Source of the DNA: Crossaster papposus
Lineage: Eukaryota > Echinodermata > Asteroidea > Velatida > Solasteridae
DNA length: 64,000 nucleotides
Assembly (NCBI GenBank): GCA_037893245.1
Contig: JBAIAA010000025.1
Span: 868,001 to 932,000 of the forward strand
Direction: 5' to 3'
This document shows, in pieces, positions 11,459 to 20,970 of the stretch. Position 1 is the stretch's first letter; each line of letters opens with the position of its first letter. Under the pieces are notes generated by a model. That model searched no databases, had not been told where the DNA came from, and saw nothing but the letters and a program-made list of their open reading frames with translations. The translations under genes were made by a program, and so were the position numbers.

Positions 11459-12007
11459 TTAGCGCAATGACACAATGCAGTTGCGCAAGTTGTCCCTAAA
11501 AATGGCGCAACCTTCGAAAGAAAGGTGAACCCCGTCGTACCGGTAGAGATTAGCGGTTGACCATGTGAACTGAGGGTGATCCAGAACCCGAATTTCCAGC
11601 TGACGACATTGCGATTTTGCCCATCGATTGGCTGCGCGACGCACACGTTCAAGTGACAACTGTGAATGAGCGCCGTAGTAAAAAAGCCGCGGCAAGATGT
11701 TAGACCAAACGATAATGGTACCTGGCAACTGTGCACGACATTGGCGCAATGCAAGTGCAATCGTCTGTCGAAGCGCAAAGAAATCCAGCTGGACTAAGTG
11801 ATTAGTACCGATGTGTACAATAACAATTGCCGGATCCCCGTCAACCTGGTCTAACAATTGCGGTAGCTCATGAATGCGCGCTCCACTTCTCCCGTGCCAC
11901 CGTACTGGAAGATGAGCCCTCATGGCAAAATCCGCCCACCGAACAAGGGAGTCGCCCATAATCCAAGCACACCCATTACGCATTGCTGTACATAAAAGGA
12001 ACAACAA
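11459..12007 (-). CDS. SGNH/GDSL-type hydrolase of the Ngaro element
   Basis: 182 codons, uninterrupted. All family blocks are visible: GDS in WIMGDSLVRW (block I, nucleophile Ser), Gly in GRSGARIHEL (block II), Asn in VHIGTNHL (block III), and Asp-x-x-His in YDGVHLS (block V). Such esterase/lipase-fold proteins occur as an accessory frame in some Ngaro elements, where their role in transposition is unknown; cleavage of ester substrates is expected from the fold only. It starts just after the recombinase stop and is the last gene of the element. That this frame is intact while its neighbours are broken is notable. The start codon chosen gives the open frame limit; an ATG lies a few codons in. 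Confidence 0.75.
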   Translation of the reverse strand: MLFLLCTAMRNGCAWIMGDSLVRWADFAMRAHLPVRWHGRSGARIHELPQLLDQVDGDPAIVIVHIGTNHLVQLDFFALRQTIALALRQCRAQLPGTIIVWSNILPRLFYYGAHSQLSLERVRRAANRWAKSQCRQLEIRVLDHPQFTWSTANLYRYDGVHLSFEGCAIFRDNLRNCIVSLR

Positions 12008-12012
12008 CTAGC

Positions 12013-12959
12013 CTAAACCCCTGGAAGATTAGCAACTGGAAAAGGCCGCAGATACCGTTTCAGTGCGTCCGAGCGCCATCGCCCCATTCGTGGGATATCT
12101 GCAAATGGGACTCCCATGGCAAAGGCGGTTGAAGCCGCGCCCATGCGGAAGGAGTGAGGTCTATAATGATTATCCCCCACGCCACAGACTGACAATGCTG
12201 TTTGTAACACCTTATTAAACTGAAACCTTGTAAGTGGTTGTCCGTCCAAATGGCAGAATAGCGGGCCCTGTATTTTTGGGCGAGCCTGCAGAAAGGCTTG
12301 CAATGCTTTCACTGGACAAAGGGCTGTGTTTACTGACTGAGAAATTAGAACGCTTTGTGGGGGGCCATGCTGGTTGGTTTTGGTGTGACGCAAGTTTAAA
12401 ATCACTGATGAATGATTGGCGTGCGTCGCATCGAATACAAACTGTATGTCGGCATAATGCAAAACCGACTCTTGTACATTGCCCCGGAAATTGGCTGAAA
12501 ATTCACCCACCCGCAGGAAACCGAAAAAGGCCATAAGCATGGCCGCTCGAAAAAGTGTACCTTCAAACACCGATGAACAAACTTGCGGCAGAACTGCCAT
12601 GACCCGCGAGAGTAATGGAAGTGAAATAGCCGGAATCGTCGATCTTTTTGGGCCCCCCCACGCCTGCACCCTTCAATCAACTTTGATACCACAAAAGAGT
12701 CTGTTGGATCATTTTCGCCTTTCATTTTAAAATGGCAACTGACCCCCGCAACGTATGTCGCAATGGTTGCCGGCGCATATTGCTGCAACGAAAGCCATGC
12801 AATGAATTCACAGATACATTTAGAATGCACCGTCCCCTGGTTGTGGCGTGCTTGTGACTGTAAAAATTTACCAAAAGCATTCCACCCCGAATTGTACGCC
12901 TTTTGGGTGTTGTGCGCGAAAGCTAAATGTAGCAGTCTACCCATTTCCTGTTCTACCAT
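12013..12959 (-). pseudogene. Ngaro tyrosine recombinase (one frameshift)
   Basis: Two overlapping frames, 12959-12402 (N-terminal SAM-like core-binding domain, residues ~1-100) and 12669-12013 (catalytic domain), joined by a frameshift in 12500-12660. The catalytic part shows FFGFLRVGEF (Arg I), LRHTKTNQ (Lys region), HSFRMGAAS (His-x-x-Arg), GRWRSDALKRY (Trp/His position and nucleophile Tyr). It would insert circular cDNA without target duplications. It overlaps the RNase H end by a few bases and is followed 5 bp later by the hydrolase frame. Confidence 0.8.
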
Positions 12960-14511
12960 ACCTGCGGGAGGGTTGGCAGCGGCGTCATGTCTGGATCGGC
13001 GTGCGGTGCCAATGCCATGAAGCGCTGCATCTGGAAACGAGACAGTGCATCGGCCAGGTCATTTCTTACCCCAGGAATGTGAACTGCTTTAAAATCTATA
13101 TTGAACTTTAGACACTGCAACACCAGCAAACGGAGTAAGTGCATTGATTTTGAACAATATGAGGACTGGTTATTAACCATGTGAACAACTGCTGCATTGT
13201 CCGAATTACTTAACCTTGTGATTGGCCAAAAGGGGGCCCCAACACAGTATGGCAACCACTATGGGATACAGCTCTAGGAATGCAATTGAGAGTGAACACA
13301 TTTCATGTTTCCATCGTCCTTGAAACCATTTTCCTCCGAAATATGCCCCAAACCCTACTGAACCTGCGGCATCCGTGAAAAATTCCATTACATCGGAAGA
13401 TTCCCATTCCCGTTACAAAATAGGGGTAATGCCATTGTATTGTCGCAAGAAGGTAAGCCACATCAGCAAGTCGAGCTTTGCCCCCTGTGTTATGCGAATC
13501 CTACGATGTGGGAGCCTAATACCCTTTGTCATTGATATAATAAGTCGTATAAAAGCTCGCCCTTGGGCAACTGCCCTACACACAAAGTTAAGCGAACCAA
13601 TGAGCGATTGAATCTGAACCAGAGTCGATTTCGGCTTCTCCAGCATTGTACAAATTTGCTTGGTGATTGTTGTCACTTTGTCCATTGGAACTCTAACCTG
13701 CCATTTAAGAGTGTCTATTTCCAGCCCAAGATATGTGAGAACCTGTACCGGGCCCTCTGTTTTTTCCTGAGCGATGGGAACCCTTAGCTCGTTGCACGCA
13801 GTCAGAATGTTACTCAAGCGTTTTTGACAAGCGCACATGGTGGCGCCTACGAATAAAAAATCGTCAAGATAATGCGTGATACCGTCTCCTTGTGTCATTT
13901 GCCGCACTCTGAACTCAAGGAACGTACTAAATTTCTCAAAAAGCGCGCAAGATATGGAGCACCCCATTGGAAGACATTTATCAAAGTAAAACTTATCCTC
14001 AAACTTAAAGCCTAGCAGCTCATAGTCCCTGGGTGAATCTGGTAACAGCCGGAACGCGGACTTAATGTCAGATTTTGCAATAAATGCACCTTTGCCCGAT
14101 TTAATGACTAGTTGCACCGCAACATCAAACGATGCGTGCTTGACCTTACATTGTTCGCTGTCAATAAAATCATTAATGGAATTGCCATAGGGGAATGAAA
14201 GGTGGTGGATTAACCGAAATGCGCCTGGATCTTTTTTAGGTACCAACCCAATTGGAGAGCAATGCAATTTGTCAAGGGGGCGTGTTATGAAGGGCCCAGC
14301 AATACGGCCCGCCTGAACGGAGGCGATCTGAATCTCTGCAAACCCGAGGTCCATTATAACCCAAAGAGAATCCCTTAGAAAAACCCTCGCTTAAAATAGC
14401 TTTATCCGAAATGTTAACATATGCCGCAAGCCACTCCTCCAAGACCGACAGTTTAATTGGAGTTGGGAGCACGAAAATTCCCCTTACCGGCTGCCGCAGC
14501 CGGTCGAGCAT
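12953..14511 (-). pseudogene. Ngaro reverse transcriptase-RNase H (broken)
   Basis: Pieces in order: 14511-14272 (pre-RT, ending SEGFSKGFSLGY), 14354-13413 (RT, 313 codons), 13388-13206 and 13255-12953 (RNase H). RT motifs are visible: PIGLVPKKDPGAFRLIHHLS, IAKSDIKSAFRLLP (catalytic Asp) and the YLDD box in THYLDDFLFVGA. RNase H shows FTDAAGSVGFGAY, an LELYPIV block and SDNAAVVHMVN, then a final DLADALSRF. These domains copy element RNA into DNA and degrade the template. Frameshifts near 14300, 13400 and 13230 separate the pieces, so no full enzyme is encoded here. Confidence 0.8.
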
Positions 14512-14547
14512 TCCTCTGTTGGCTAGGGGATGAGGTGTCGGGCCCCA

Positions 14548-15183
14548 TCACCGTAGAATGTATCGGCGCGGACTGTGTGTATCCCTTTCTCTTAAGCCCC
14601 TTGGTCCCCACTGCTGGTAACGTGTGTGATTAGTCTCGAACCTGCAGAAATGCGCGCCGTGCCCCGACTTTGCGCATCTAGAACACTGGTGTTGAAACGT
14701 ACACCCCACGTACTTACAACCTCCCGCGCCATTGAATGCGAAGCACACCCGATTGCTCGTGCGCGGCGCTGCATTAGGCTGTGTATGACTGGCTGACCCA
14801 ACTGCAGATGCAGCAACTGTTAGCCACAACTCCGCGTCCAACTCCACCCACGATCGATCAGGCTGTGCCTCCTGCCTAAGGCGAAATTGTTCATCGTACA
14901 AACGCCATCCTAACCCAGCAAATTGAATCGCGGCCATGCGCACAATTTCGGTATACTTCAGCAGTTCGAAAGCCCGATTGGGGAATTTAATGAGATATAT
15001 AGCCATGAAAGCATGGAAAGCAGAAACCCACTTGTCCCACGGGTCTAGCTTATTTTGACGGCCCGTGATGGACTCGTTAGGCCGGAGAAACATCTTATTA
15101 CCCTCGACTATGAGTGCAACCTCTGAAGCCCTGTTAGCCTTTGCCAGTACCGCCGCTGCGCTGTCAGCCAAAAGAAGGGACAT
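14548..15183 (-). CDS. Ngaro gag-like protein with zinc knuckle
   Basis: 211 codons from ATG. The first ~130 residues are helical and resemble the capsid-like region of DIRS/Ngaro ORF1 (WDKWVSAFHAFMAIYL near residue 50). The C-terminal part has a cysteine/histidine array (CFAFNGAGGC, then CTFQHQCSRC and GHGAHFC, residues ~150-185) of the kind that binds nucleic acid in this order. It directly precedes the polymerase region, about 35 bp away. Role: packaging of the element RNA, inferred from family. The frame itself is uninterrupted. Confidence 0.65.
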   Translation of the reverse strand: MSLLLADSAAAVLAKANRASEVALIVEGNKMFLRPNESITGRQNKLDPWDKWVSAFHAFMAIYLIKFPNRAFELLKYTEIVRMAAIQFAGLGWRLYDEQFRLRQEAQPDRSWVELDAELWLTVAASAVGSASHTQPNAAPRTSNRVCFAFNGAGGCKYVGCTFQHQCSRCAKSGHGAHFCRFETNHTRYQQWGPRGLRERDTHSPRRYILR

Positions 15184-15184
15184 A

Positions 15185-16056
15185 TCAACATACTCGTTTT
15201 TCCATATTTGTTTCTTTTACCGACTGTGGAATATGCCCGCCTAGCAACGACACAGAATTGACACGCGGAATGACTGCCGGATTACAAGAAAGCCCCTCAA
15301 CCGCGATCCCAGTTTGGGTATGCCCTAGGACGTTTGAACAAATTCCGCCTGCCGAACTAGCTAGATTAATTCCTGGGACCCCAGTAGATGTAGGACTATT
15401 ACCTGTACCACTTGTATTAAAGTAGGGCACCGAGCTTGTGACAGAAGCCGGCACATACCCACCTACATTCCCCGGAACCACACTCGCTTGTTGCACGGGT
15501 GTATAAATCAACGACCCTTGACTAGTACTGTTATTTATAGTCAATGGAGATGCAACCTGTGATGCTACCCCCGTACGGATACTTTACCCCCTGGAGTTGT
15601 AGTATTGTATAAAGTTCGGTTGAGCAACTCACCCAACCCATGGATAGGCTGGACTGCCGTCGGTGGATGCCCTGTTGTCGGCGCCGGATTAGCTGCCGCT
15701 AGGACTCCTGGAGTTTCTTGCACCGGTGTTTCCTGCACCGCGGTTTCCGACCGCACTGCGGGTGCCAATTGAACGGTCTCCCGTAGCTGACCCGATGTTC
15801 CCGGCTGTGCTGTTGGTGCCGCCTGCGACTGCGAGGGTCCCGCCGGCAGGGTCCGTGTCGGCTGGCCGTGATTCGCGGTATGTCCTGGTCTGCCTCGGCT
15901 GGCTGCTGGCGATCGGAACTCCCGACTCCCCTGCCTCACCGCTGCTGCTGGTGGAACACGACGAGCTCGACTGGGCCTAGCGTCGTCTCGTAGACGAGCC
16001 GGAGCTTGAGTCCGGCGCCGCGGGCGGGGCATCTTCGCAAGCGTGGTCACAACCAT
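15185..16056 (-). CDS. Ngaro ORF1, N-terminal low-complexity part (broken)
   Basis: Two consecutive open frames, 16056-15565 (163 codons) and 15544-15185 (119 codons), in different phase. The first is Pro/Ala/Arg/Thr-rich and starts with basic residues (RPRRRTQAPARLR), typical of a disordered nucleic-acid-binding head. The second is Ser/Gly/Val/Pro-rich. Together they fill the place of the disordered N-terminal region of ORF1 ahead of the gag-like domain at 14548-15183. The break near 15555 may be a frameshift. No enzymatic domain is seen, and assignment rests mostly on position. Confidence 0.5.
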
Positions 16057-16074
16057 TTAGAAATATTCCTGCAG

Positions 16075-17010
16075 GCTGCACTCGGCAACAAATTCTTGCA
16101 CTCGAAAATATTCCTGCAATCGTAAAATTAGACCTGCACTCGGCGATATATTCCTGCACTCGGCGATATATTCCTGCACTCGGCGATAGTCCTGCAGCCG
16201 ATTTCACGAAACCTTACGCAATTGCCTAAGCCCCCTTACGCCACAATGTATTGCGTAAGCTGCGCTACTTTTGCATGCTGCGCAACATTTCGCTTACGAC
16301 AGTTTCACGAAAGTTGGACAGTGCGTAAGTCCGCGGCTTACGCAACAAATTATGGCGTAGCTTGAGGAGTCAATTTAGGTGGCGTAAGATGTGGCGTAGC
16401 GACTAACAATTACCTATTTTACCATCAAATCGTAATTGACGTGGAGTCCGTCATTGCTCAACTTAGTAAGCTTGATTAAAGACACTCACAGTTTCATGAT
16501 TGAAGTAAAAGATTCACTATTTTACCCGTGACAGAATTGTTAATGTTGCCACGCGATTTCGCGGAAAGTCGGACAAAACTATTTTCAAAATGGTGGGCGA
16601 AGGTGATACAACGACGATTTCGTGAAAGAACATAATAATACGCAAACAGTCGTCGTAAACGCTGTTTAAACGTTGCGCAGCTACGCCAAGTTTCGTGAAA
16701 TGCTCCGTAAGGAAATAGCGCAGCTACGCAACATTTCTGTTGCGTAAGCCTTACGCCACCTTTGAAAATGGCGCAAGCTACGCACTTTTCGTGAAATCGG
16801 CTGCTGCACTCGTAATATATTCCTGCACTCAGCGATATATTCCTGCACTCGGCGATACAATCCTTCACTCGGCGATATATTCCTGCACTCGGCGATATAT
16901 TCCTGCACTCGGCGATAAAATCCTTCACTCGGCGATATAATCCTGCACACAGATATATTCCTGCACTCGGCGATATATTCCTGCACTCGGCGATATTCCT
17001 GCACTCGTTA
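16075..17010. repeat. 20-bp minisatellite (TATATTCCTGCACTCGGCGA), split by a MITE
   Basis: Tandem units of TATATTCCTGCACTCGGCGA at 16075-16194 and again at 16804-17010; the 609 bases between them are the MITE at 16195-16803. The array borders the 5' end of the Ngaro element and might be part of its terminal repeat structure. Open frames across it are a by-product of the repeat. Confidence 0.8.
16195..16803. mobile_element. MITE, 609 bp, with CAGCCGATTTCACGAAA ends
   Basis: Inverted termini CAGCCGATTTCACGAAA (16195) and complement (ending 16803), flanked by the 3-bp direct repeat CTG (16192-16194 and 16804-16806). Inside are many TTACGCA/TGCGTAA words, which look like subterminal binding repeats. 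No gene. The layout is like that of Harbinger-derived MITEs, but the ends differ from the element at 7295. Confidence 0.7.
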
Positions 17011-17161
17011 TATATCCACGTGCGACGCAATCCGCACAACACCGAGGGCACACTACATCGTGTTATAAAAAGTTAAATTCCAAGCACCTTGCGTGTTTGA
17101 AGCTGACGAGAATGCCCACAAAAAAAACTGAACTTTTTGCCAACACACAGCCCTGCATGCT

Positions 17162-17313
17162 GATTGGCCAAAAGGTTTGGCGGTAACAGATAAGCGCTGA
17201 TTGGCTGCCCTAGGATCCTAGCGCTGATTGGCTGCCTTAGGATCCTAGCGCTGATTGGCCGACCAGAATCTCGTCGCTGCAATTAAAAGGGGGTTGTGGT
17301 TTCTTCCACGTCC
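17162..17313 (+). promoter_or_regulatory. Promoter with four inverted CCAAT boxes
   Basis: GATTGGC occurs at 17162, 17199, 17226 and 17253, 37, 27 and 27 bp apart, followed by the TATA-like TTAAAAG at 17283. Repeated inverted CCAAT boxes are the typical target of NF-Y in animal promoters. Transcription would start near 17310-17315 and read into the SET-domain exons. The middle units are partly tandem duplicates (CCTAGGATCCTAGCGCT linkers). Confidence 0.65.
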
Positions 17314-17817
17314 GCAAACGCGCCAGCATAGCGCATCGTCGGAATTTGCACGCGGCACCAAAATGAATCTTTCCGTCGAGTATAATGTATTTTATCGCTT
17401 ACGTGATAAAATGTCAAATTAGGCTAGCGTATAAGCCTACACATATAACGTTAACTTCGGCCTATCTATAGTACCTAAAGTAAGCAGGGTGTGTAACTTT
17501 TTAGTTTCAGTTATACTAGGCTAGTCCAAGTTACTGGACCCTAGTTATCAGTTAACGGTCGCGTTTAATATTTGGACATGATCTGGCGATACTAGAGTTT
17601 AAGCCAGTGTAATAATCAAAACTGAGAATCTTTAAACAAAATCAGATTTTACCCTCAAAACGGCCACAAAATTAGTAATAGACATGAAAAGTGAAATATC
17701 CTGTGATTTTTTTCAATTACTACATCTTCATATCTTCTACCAGTGATACGCAGCATCCATGATTCTCTATTTACATTTTATAAATTTCTGTATTTTTTTC
17801 TTCTTTTTTTAAGAGCC

Positions 17818-18801
17818 ATGACATCAACCCGAAGGAGGCGTATTTATCCAGCACAAGAAGCACAAAAGTGGTGTGCCCTTTTAGAAGACCAAGAGGGTTT
17901 TGAAAAGAGATTTGTCAGCAAGTGTATAGGTGAGAGTCTTGGACATGATGGAGACATTTAGACGGCTTTATTGGCGGGACAGTTTAAGATTAAATTACCC
18001 CATAAATGTAGCTCAAATACTGGACTTCCTCCGCACTTATTAGAGCCTACAGCGGCCATATGTAAAAAATGTTGAGAAGTCCCTAAAAGACATGGATGAA
18101 GAAAGGGTATACAAACTGAGATTTAGGCTTTTGTTTTCACAGTAATCATTTCAAGCAATTACTGACCTTGTTAATGTTCCAAAACTTGGGGATTCTGTAT
18201 CTTCAGAAGTCTACCATCCTCTAATTTTTTTCAGGAAAAAAAAAAATTGGTTTAGAAACCTTCCCACCATTTTACCTTATTATGGCCGCTGCTATGTATA
18301 GGCTCCATAACTACGAAGGAAGTGTAGTATTTGCGCTAGATTTATGGGGCTATTTATTAAGATCAAATAGGAATGGTTTTTGGTTGGGTTAAAATTTCCT
18401 GGTCAAAAAGTGCATAACTCATAAGGTTAACAAACTGTAAATTGTAGAGTATCATTTTCTGAATTTGTGTTGACAATAATTTGGTTTTGTTTGTTGGCCT
18501 GGTCAGTAACATGAAGCACATTTTTGTAAACTTATTGAATGGGCATGGGACCCATTTAATCTGCCCATTCTTCTGTCATACAGTCAACCTGAAATAAAAA
18601 TAAAAGGAGCGAAAAAGTGGGTCAAAAGTATATATTTATGTAGAACAGCTTAAACTGAGCTTATTTGTAGGCCATGGACTTTTTACGACCAAGACCTTTG
18701 CAAAGGGCCAGTTTCTACTGCAGTACAGGGGTACTTGCCTCAACACGTTTATTGATGAGGAAGATGACCAGGAGTTTGTGTTCCATTTTCAACACAACAA
18801 T
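17818..18801 (+). CDS. KMT5A/SETD8-like SET-domain gene, first two coding exons (incomplete)
   Basis: Exon 17814-17929: pyrimidine-rich acceptor ending AAG, ATG at 17818, 37 codons, donor ATAG|GTGAGAG in phase 1. Exon 18671 to about 18801: acceptor TTTGTAG, and the phase completes a Gly codon to give GHGLFTTKTFAKGQFLL followed by QYRG, then an acidic loop (FIDEEDDQEFVFHF). This is the opening of a SET methyltransferase domain as in the histone H4-K20 methyltransferase family (GxGxF...F.KG.F...Y.G). The head is Arg-rich (TSTRRRR). The donor after the second exon is unsure (18801 or 18816). The catalytic NH(S/D)C-like part and the rest of the domain are not found before the transposons at 19320, so the gene is either truncated or continues elsewhere. 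Introns: 17930-18670 and one upstream of 17814. Confidence 0.65.
17930..18670. other. Intron of the SET gene
   Basis: From 17950 to 18150 a coding-like but interrupted stretch can be read on the plus strand (for example YVKNVEKSLKDMDEERVY) that I do not recognise; it may be a worn processed copy of another gene. The rest is AT-rich intron. Confidence 0.4.
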
Positions 18802-19049
18802 GTATACTACAAGTCAGTACTTTCATTTTATGTTAATTTCTGTATTTTGTATACATTATCACCAACACTATACTGTGGAAAATGAAAGTGGACATCTTCT
18901 TTTCTGCTACATGTATCAGCATGTCAGACAAGCAGAGTAAACGATGTGATTTTGCATTTAAAGCGGACTATGGAGCTGGCGCCAACAGCGGACAATCGTA
19001 TTTTCTTGTTTTGTTAGTATAATTTTTTGTTTTCAGATATTACGACACC

Positions 19050-19348
19050 GGTTTAGAAAAACTCAATTTTCTGCTCGCAGAAATTTAAATGTTACTGTGA
19101 CCACTATCTTGATGCCTCAAAAGTGGACAACAACAAATTTCAAATTCTTACTAGCCAAAAATTATGATGCCCCAATTATGTGAATAACCTCGTTTTCAGA
19201 TTTTGTGACAATACCCGTTTTTTTAAATGTCATTTTTCTGCTAGCAGAAATTATGTTTTACTTTGACGACTTTTCTTGACACCTTTGTCAAAAGTGGACA
19301 ACTAGCAAACAAAAACTGTTAGCTGGGGGGGGGGGGGGGGGGGGGGGG
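19050..19348. repeat. Degenerate tandem pair and poly-G tract
   Basis: Two diverged copies of a ~145-bp unit (TTTTCTGCTNGCAGAAATT words at ~19066 and ~19231, each followed by AAAAGTGGACAAC). They end in a run of about 24 G at 19325-19348. Confidence 0.55.
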
Positions 19349-19374
19349 TTGGAGGCAAATACATGTAGTATGTA

Positions 19375-19830
19375 TGTATTTACAATCAAGTGGTATGGTA
19401 ATTCTCAAAGCAAGGAACTATGCACATAGGCTTCATACATTGCTTACATATAATCACAGTTTGTTTTCGCCGGCCTAATTTGCGGTTACTGTAAACAATG
19501 CAGTCGCGTTTCTTTCCATTGCGGTTTTTGCCAGGAAAGTGCTGTTGTCTTGCCAAATCAATAGGAATATGGTATCTCAACCGACTTGTGGCATTACGTT
19601 CGCAACCCAATAGCAAGCCTTGTACAATCCCTATACGAAAATCAAGGTTACTGACATTTTTGCTTCCTGTTGTGCTGTTAAATATTACTCTGCTATTGAC
19701 AATACATATATTGAGAAGATGGTAAAAAAATCGTTTCCACCATTTCAAGCTTCTGTGGGTATGATTGTAGAAAACACTGGTCTGCTAAATCTGTGCCTCC
19801 CATATTTAAATTATAAGATGAAATACATAT
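19375..19830 (-). repeat. Tandem duplicate of the piggyBac 3' part, with the empty Polinton site
   Basis: This segment repeats sequence found as 19838-20113 plus 35942-36120, i.e. the end of the piggyBac gene as it was before the large element entered. It reads a C-terminal piggyBac piece (GRRKQTVIICKQCMKP). The target AGGTT is at 19645-19649, directly followed by ACTGAC and unoccupied. So the duplication came first and the large element later hit only one copy. Confidence 0.85.
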
Positions 19831-19837
19831 AGTATGT

Positions 19838-20113
19838 ATGTATTTACAATCAAGTGGTATGGTAATTCTCAAAGCAAGGAACTATGCACATAGGCTTCAT
19901 ACATTGCTTACATATAATCACAGTTTGTTTTCGCCGGCCTAATTTGCGGTTACTGTAAACAATGCAGTCGCGTTTCCTTCCATTGCGGTTTTTGCCAGGA
20001 AAGTGCTGTTGTCTTGCCAAATCAATAGGAATATGGTATCTCAACCGACTTGTGGCATTACGTTCGCAACCCAATAGCAAGCCTTGTACAATCCCTATAC
20101 GAAAATCAAGGTT
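19838..20113 (-). pseudogene. piggyBac transposase, C-terminal end (left of the inserted element)
   Basis: Minus-strand piece of about 80 codons ending at 19850: a region with GCERNATSRLRYHIP, and the C-terminal cysteine-rich domain (KQTVIICKQCMKPMC...C) that binds element ends in this family. It continues the piggyBac reading that stops at 35942 on the other side of the 15.8-kb insertion. Confidence 0.75.
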
Positions 20114-20260
20114 AGTAGTAGGGATATGCCGATTGTAAACCAAATCTTAAAAATTCAAATTTGGTGTGATAAAAAAAAAAAAAAAAAAAATCTTAAAAAC
20201 TCAATTTGATCTGATCACAATAATCTTGCGGGAATCTTGCGAGCGCCCTCTATGGGTTAA
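20114..20260. repeat. Left terminal inverted repeat of the Polinton-like element
   Basis: Matches the complement of 35794-35941 with few differences, mainly in A-run length and a small indel. Contains GATCTGATCAC and ends with GAGCGCCCTCTATGGGTTAA. Confidence 0.93.
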
Positions 20261-20475
20261 ATTAAAAAAACTAAAATTAATTTAAAAAAAACAGCGCCCT
20301 CTATGGGCTAAATTATTTTTTTTTAACAGCGCCCTCTATGAGTTAAATTTAAAAAAACAATAAATAATTTTAAAAAAACAGCGCCCTCTATAAAATTTAA
20401 AAAAAAAAAAAATGACAAACTCTAAAATTAATTTTAAAAAAGCGCCCTCAACAGAGGGCGCTATTTTATTTTATT
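20241..20475. repeat. GCGCCCTCTATGGGTTAAAT repeats inside the left end
   Basis: At least four direct copies of AGCGCCCTCTATG..TTAAAT separated by A-rich spacers, then one inverted copy (AGAGGGCGCTA, ~20454). The inner end of the TIR carries the same word, so these may be extra integrase or replication-protein sites. Confidence 0.75.
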
Positions 20476-20524
20476 CTCGTTGATCACAGTTTTTTAAAAC
20501 TAAAATTAACTTCTAGAGTCCCTC

Positions 20525-20970
20525 ACAGAGGGTGCTATAAATAGCCCAAAAGCATACACATGTATGCTTTTGGGCTATTTATAGCTTTATCAAAATGACG
20601 TCATTTCTAAATTACAGAGGGTGCTATAAATATCCCAAAAGCATACACGTGTATGCTTTTGGGCTACTTATAGCTTTATCAAAATGACGTCATTTCTAAA
20701 TTACAGAGGGTGCTATAAATATCCCAAAAGCATACACGTGTATGCTTTTGGGCTACTTATAGCTTTATCAAAATGACGTCATTTTTAAATTACAGAGGGT
20801 GCTATAAATATCCCAAAAGCATACACGTGTATGCTTTTGGGCTATTTATAGCTTTATCAAAATGACGTCATTTCTAAATTACAGAGGGTGCTATAAATAT
20901 CCCAAAAGCATACACGTGTATGCTTTTGGGCTACTTATAGCTTTATCAAAATGACGTCATTTCTAAATTA
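20525..20970. repeat. Five 89-bp tandem repeats with palindromes, TATA, E-box and CRE
   Basis: Exact 89-bp period: TGACGTCA at 20596, 20685, 20774, 20863 and 20952. Each unit holds a ~52-bp palindrome: CTATAAATA, then CCCAAAAGCATACAC|GTGTATGCTTTTGGG, then the TATA word on the opposite strand (CTATTTATAG or CTACTTATAG), with the E-box CACGTG at the centre in units 2-5 (unit 1 has CACATG). The CRE lies in a second small palindrome (AAATGACGTCATTT). The array lies between the left TIR and the end of the first gene. It could be a replication origin, an enhancer-promoter answering to host CREB/ATF and bHLH factors, or a packaging signal. Confidence 0.92.

Larger units (their letters stand above)
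11459..16056 (-). mobile_element. Ngaro-type (DIRS order) tyrosine-recombinase retrotransposon
   Basis: Read on the minus strand, the order is gag-like, reverse transcriptase-RNase H, tyrosine recombinase, SGNH hydrolase. No integrase and no LTRs are present. A tyrosine recombinase in place of an integrase defines the DIRS order, and an SGNH/GDSL hydrolase frame is known from Ngaro members. Several frames are broken (near 15545, 14300, 13400, 13230 and 12600), so the copy looks inactive. The split direct repeats expected at the ends were not resolved: the 5' end abuts the 20-bp minisatellite at 16075, the 3' end lies somewhere in 11330-11458. Confidence 0.85.

Noticed and set aside
16075..17010. 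CRISPR-like spacing of repeats
   Set aside because: Units are head-to-tail without unique spacers, in an animal genome; a minisatellite explains them.
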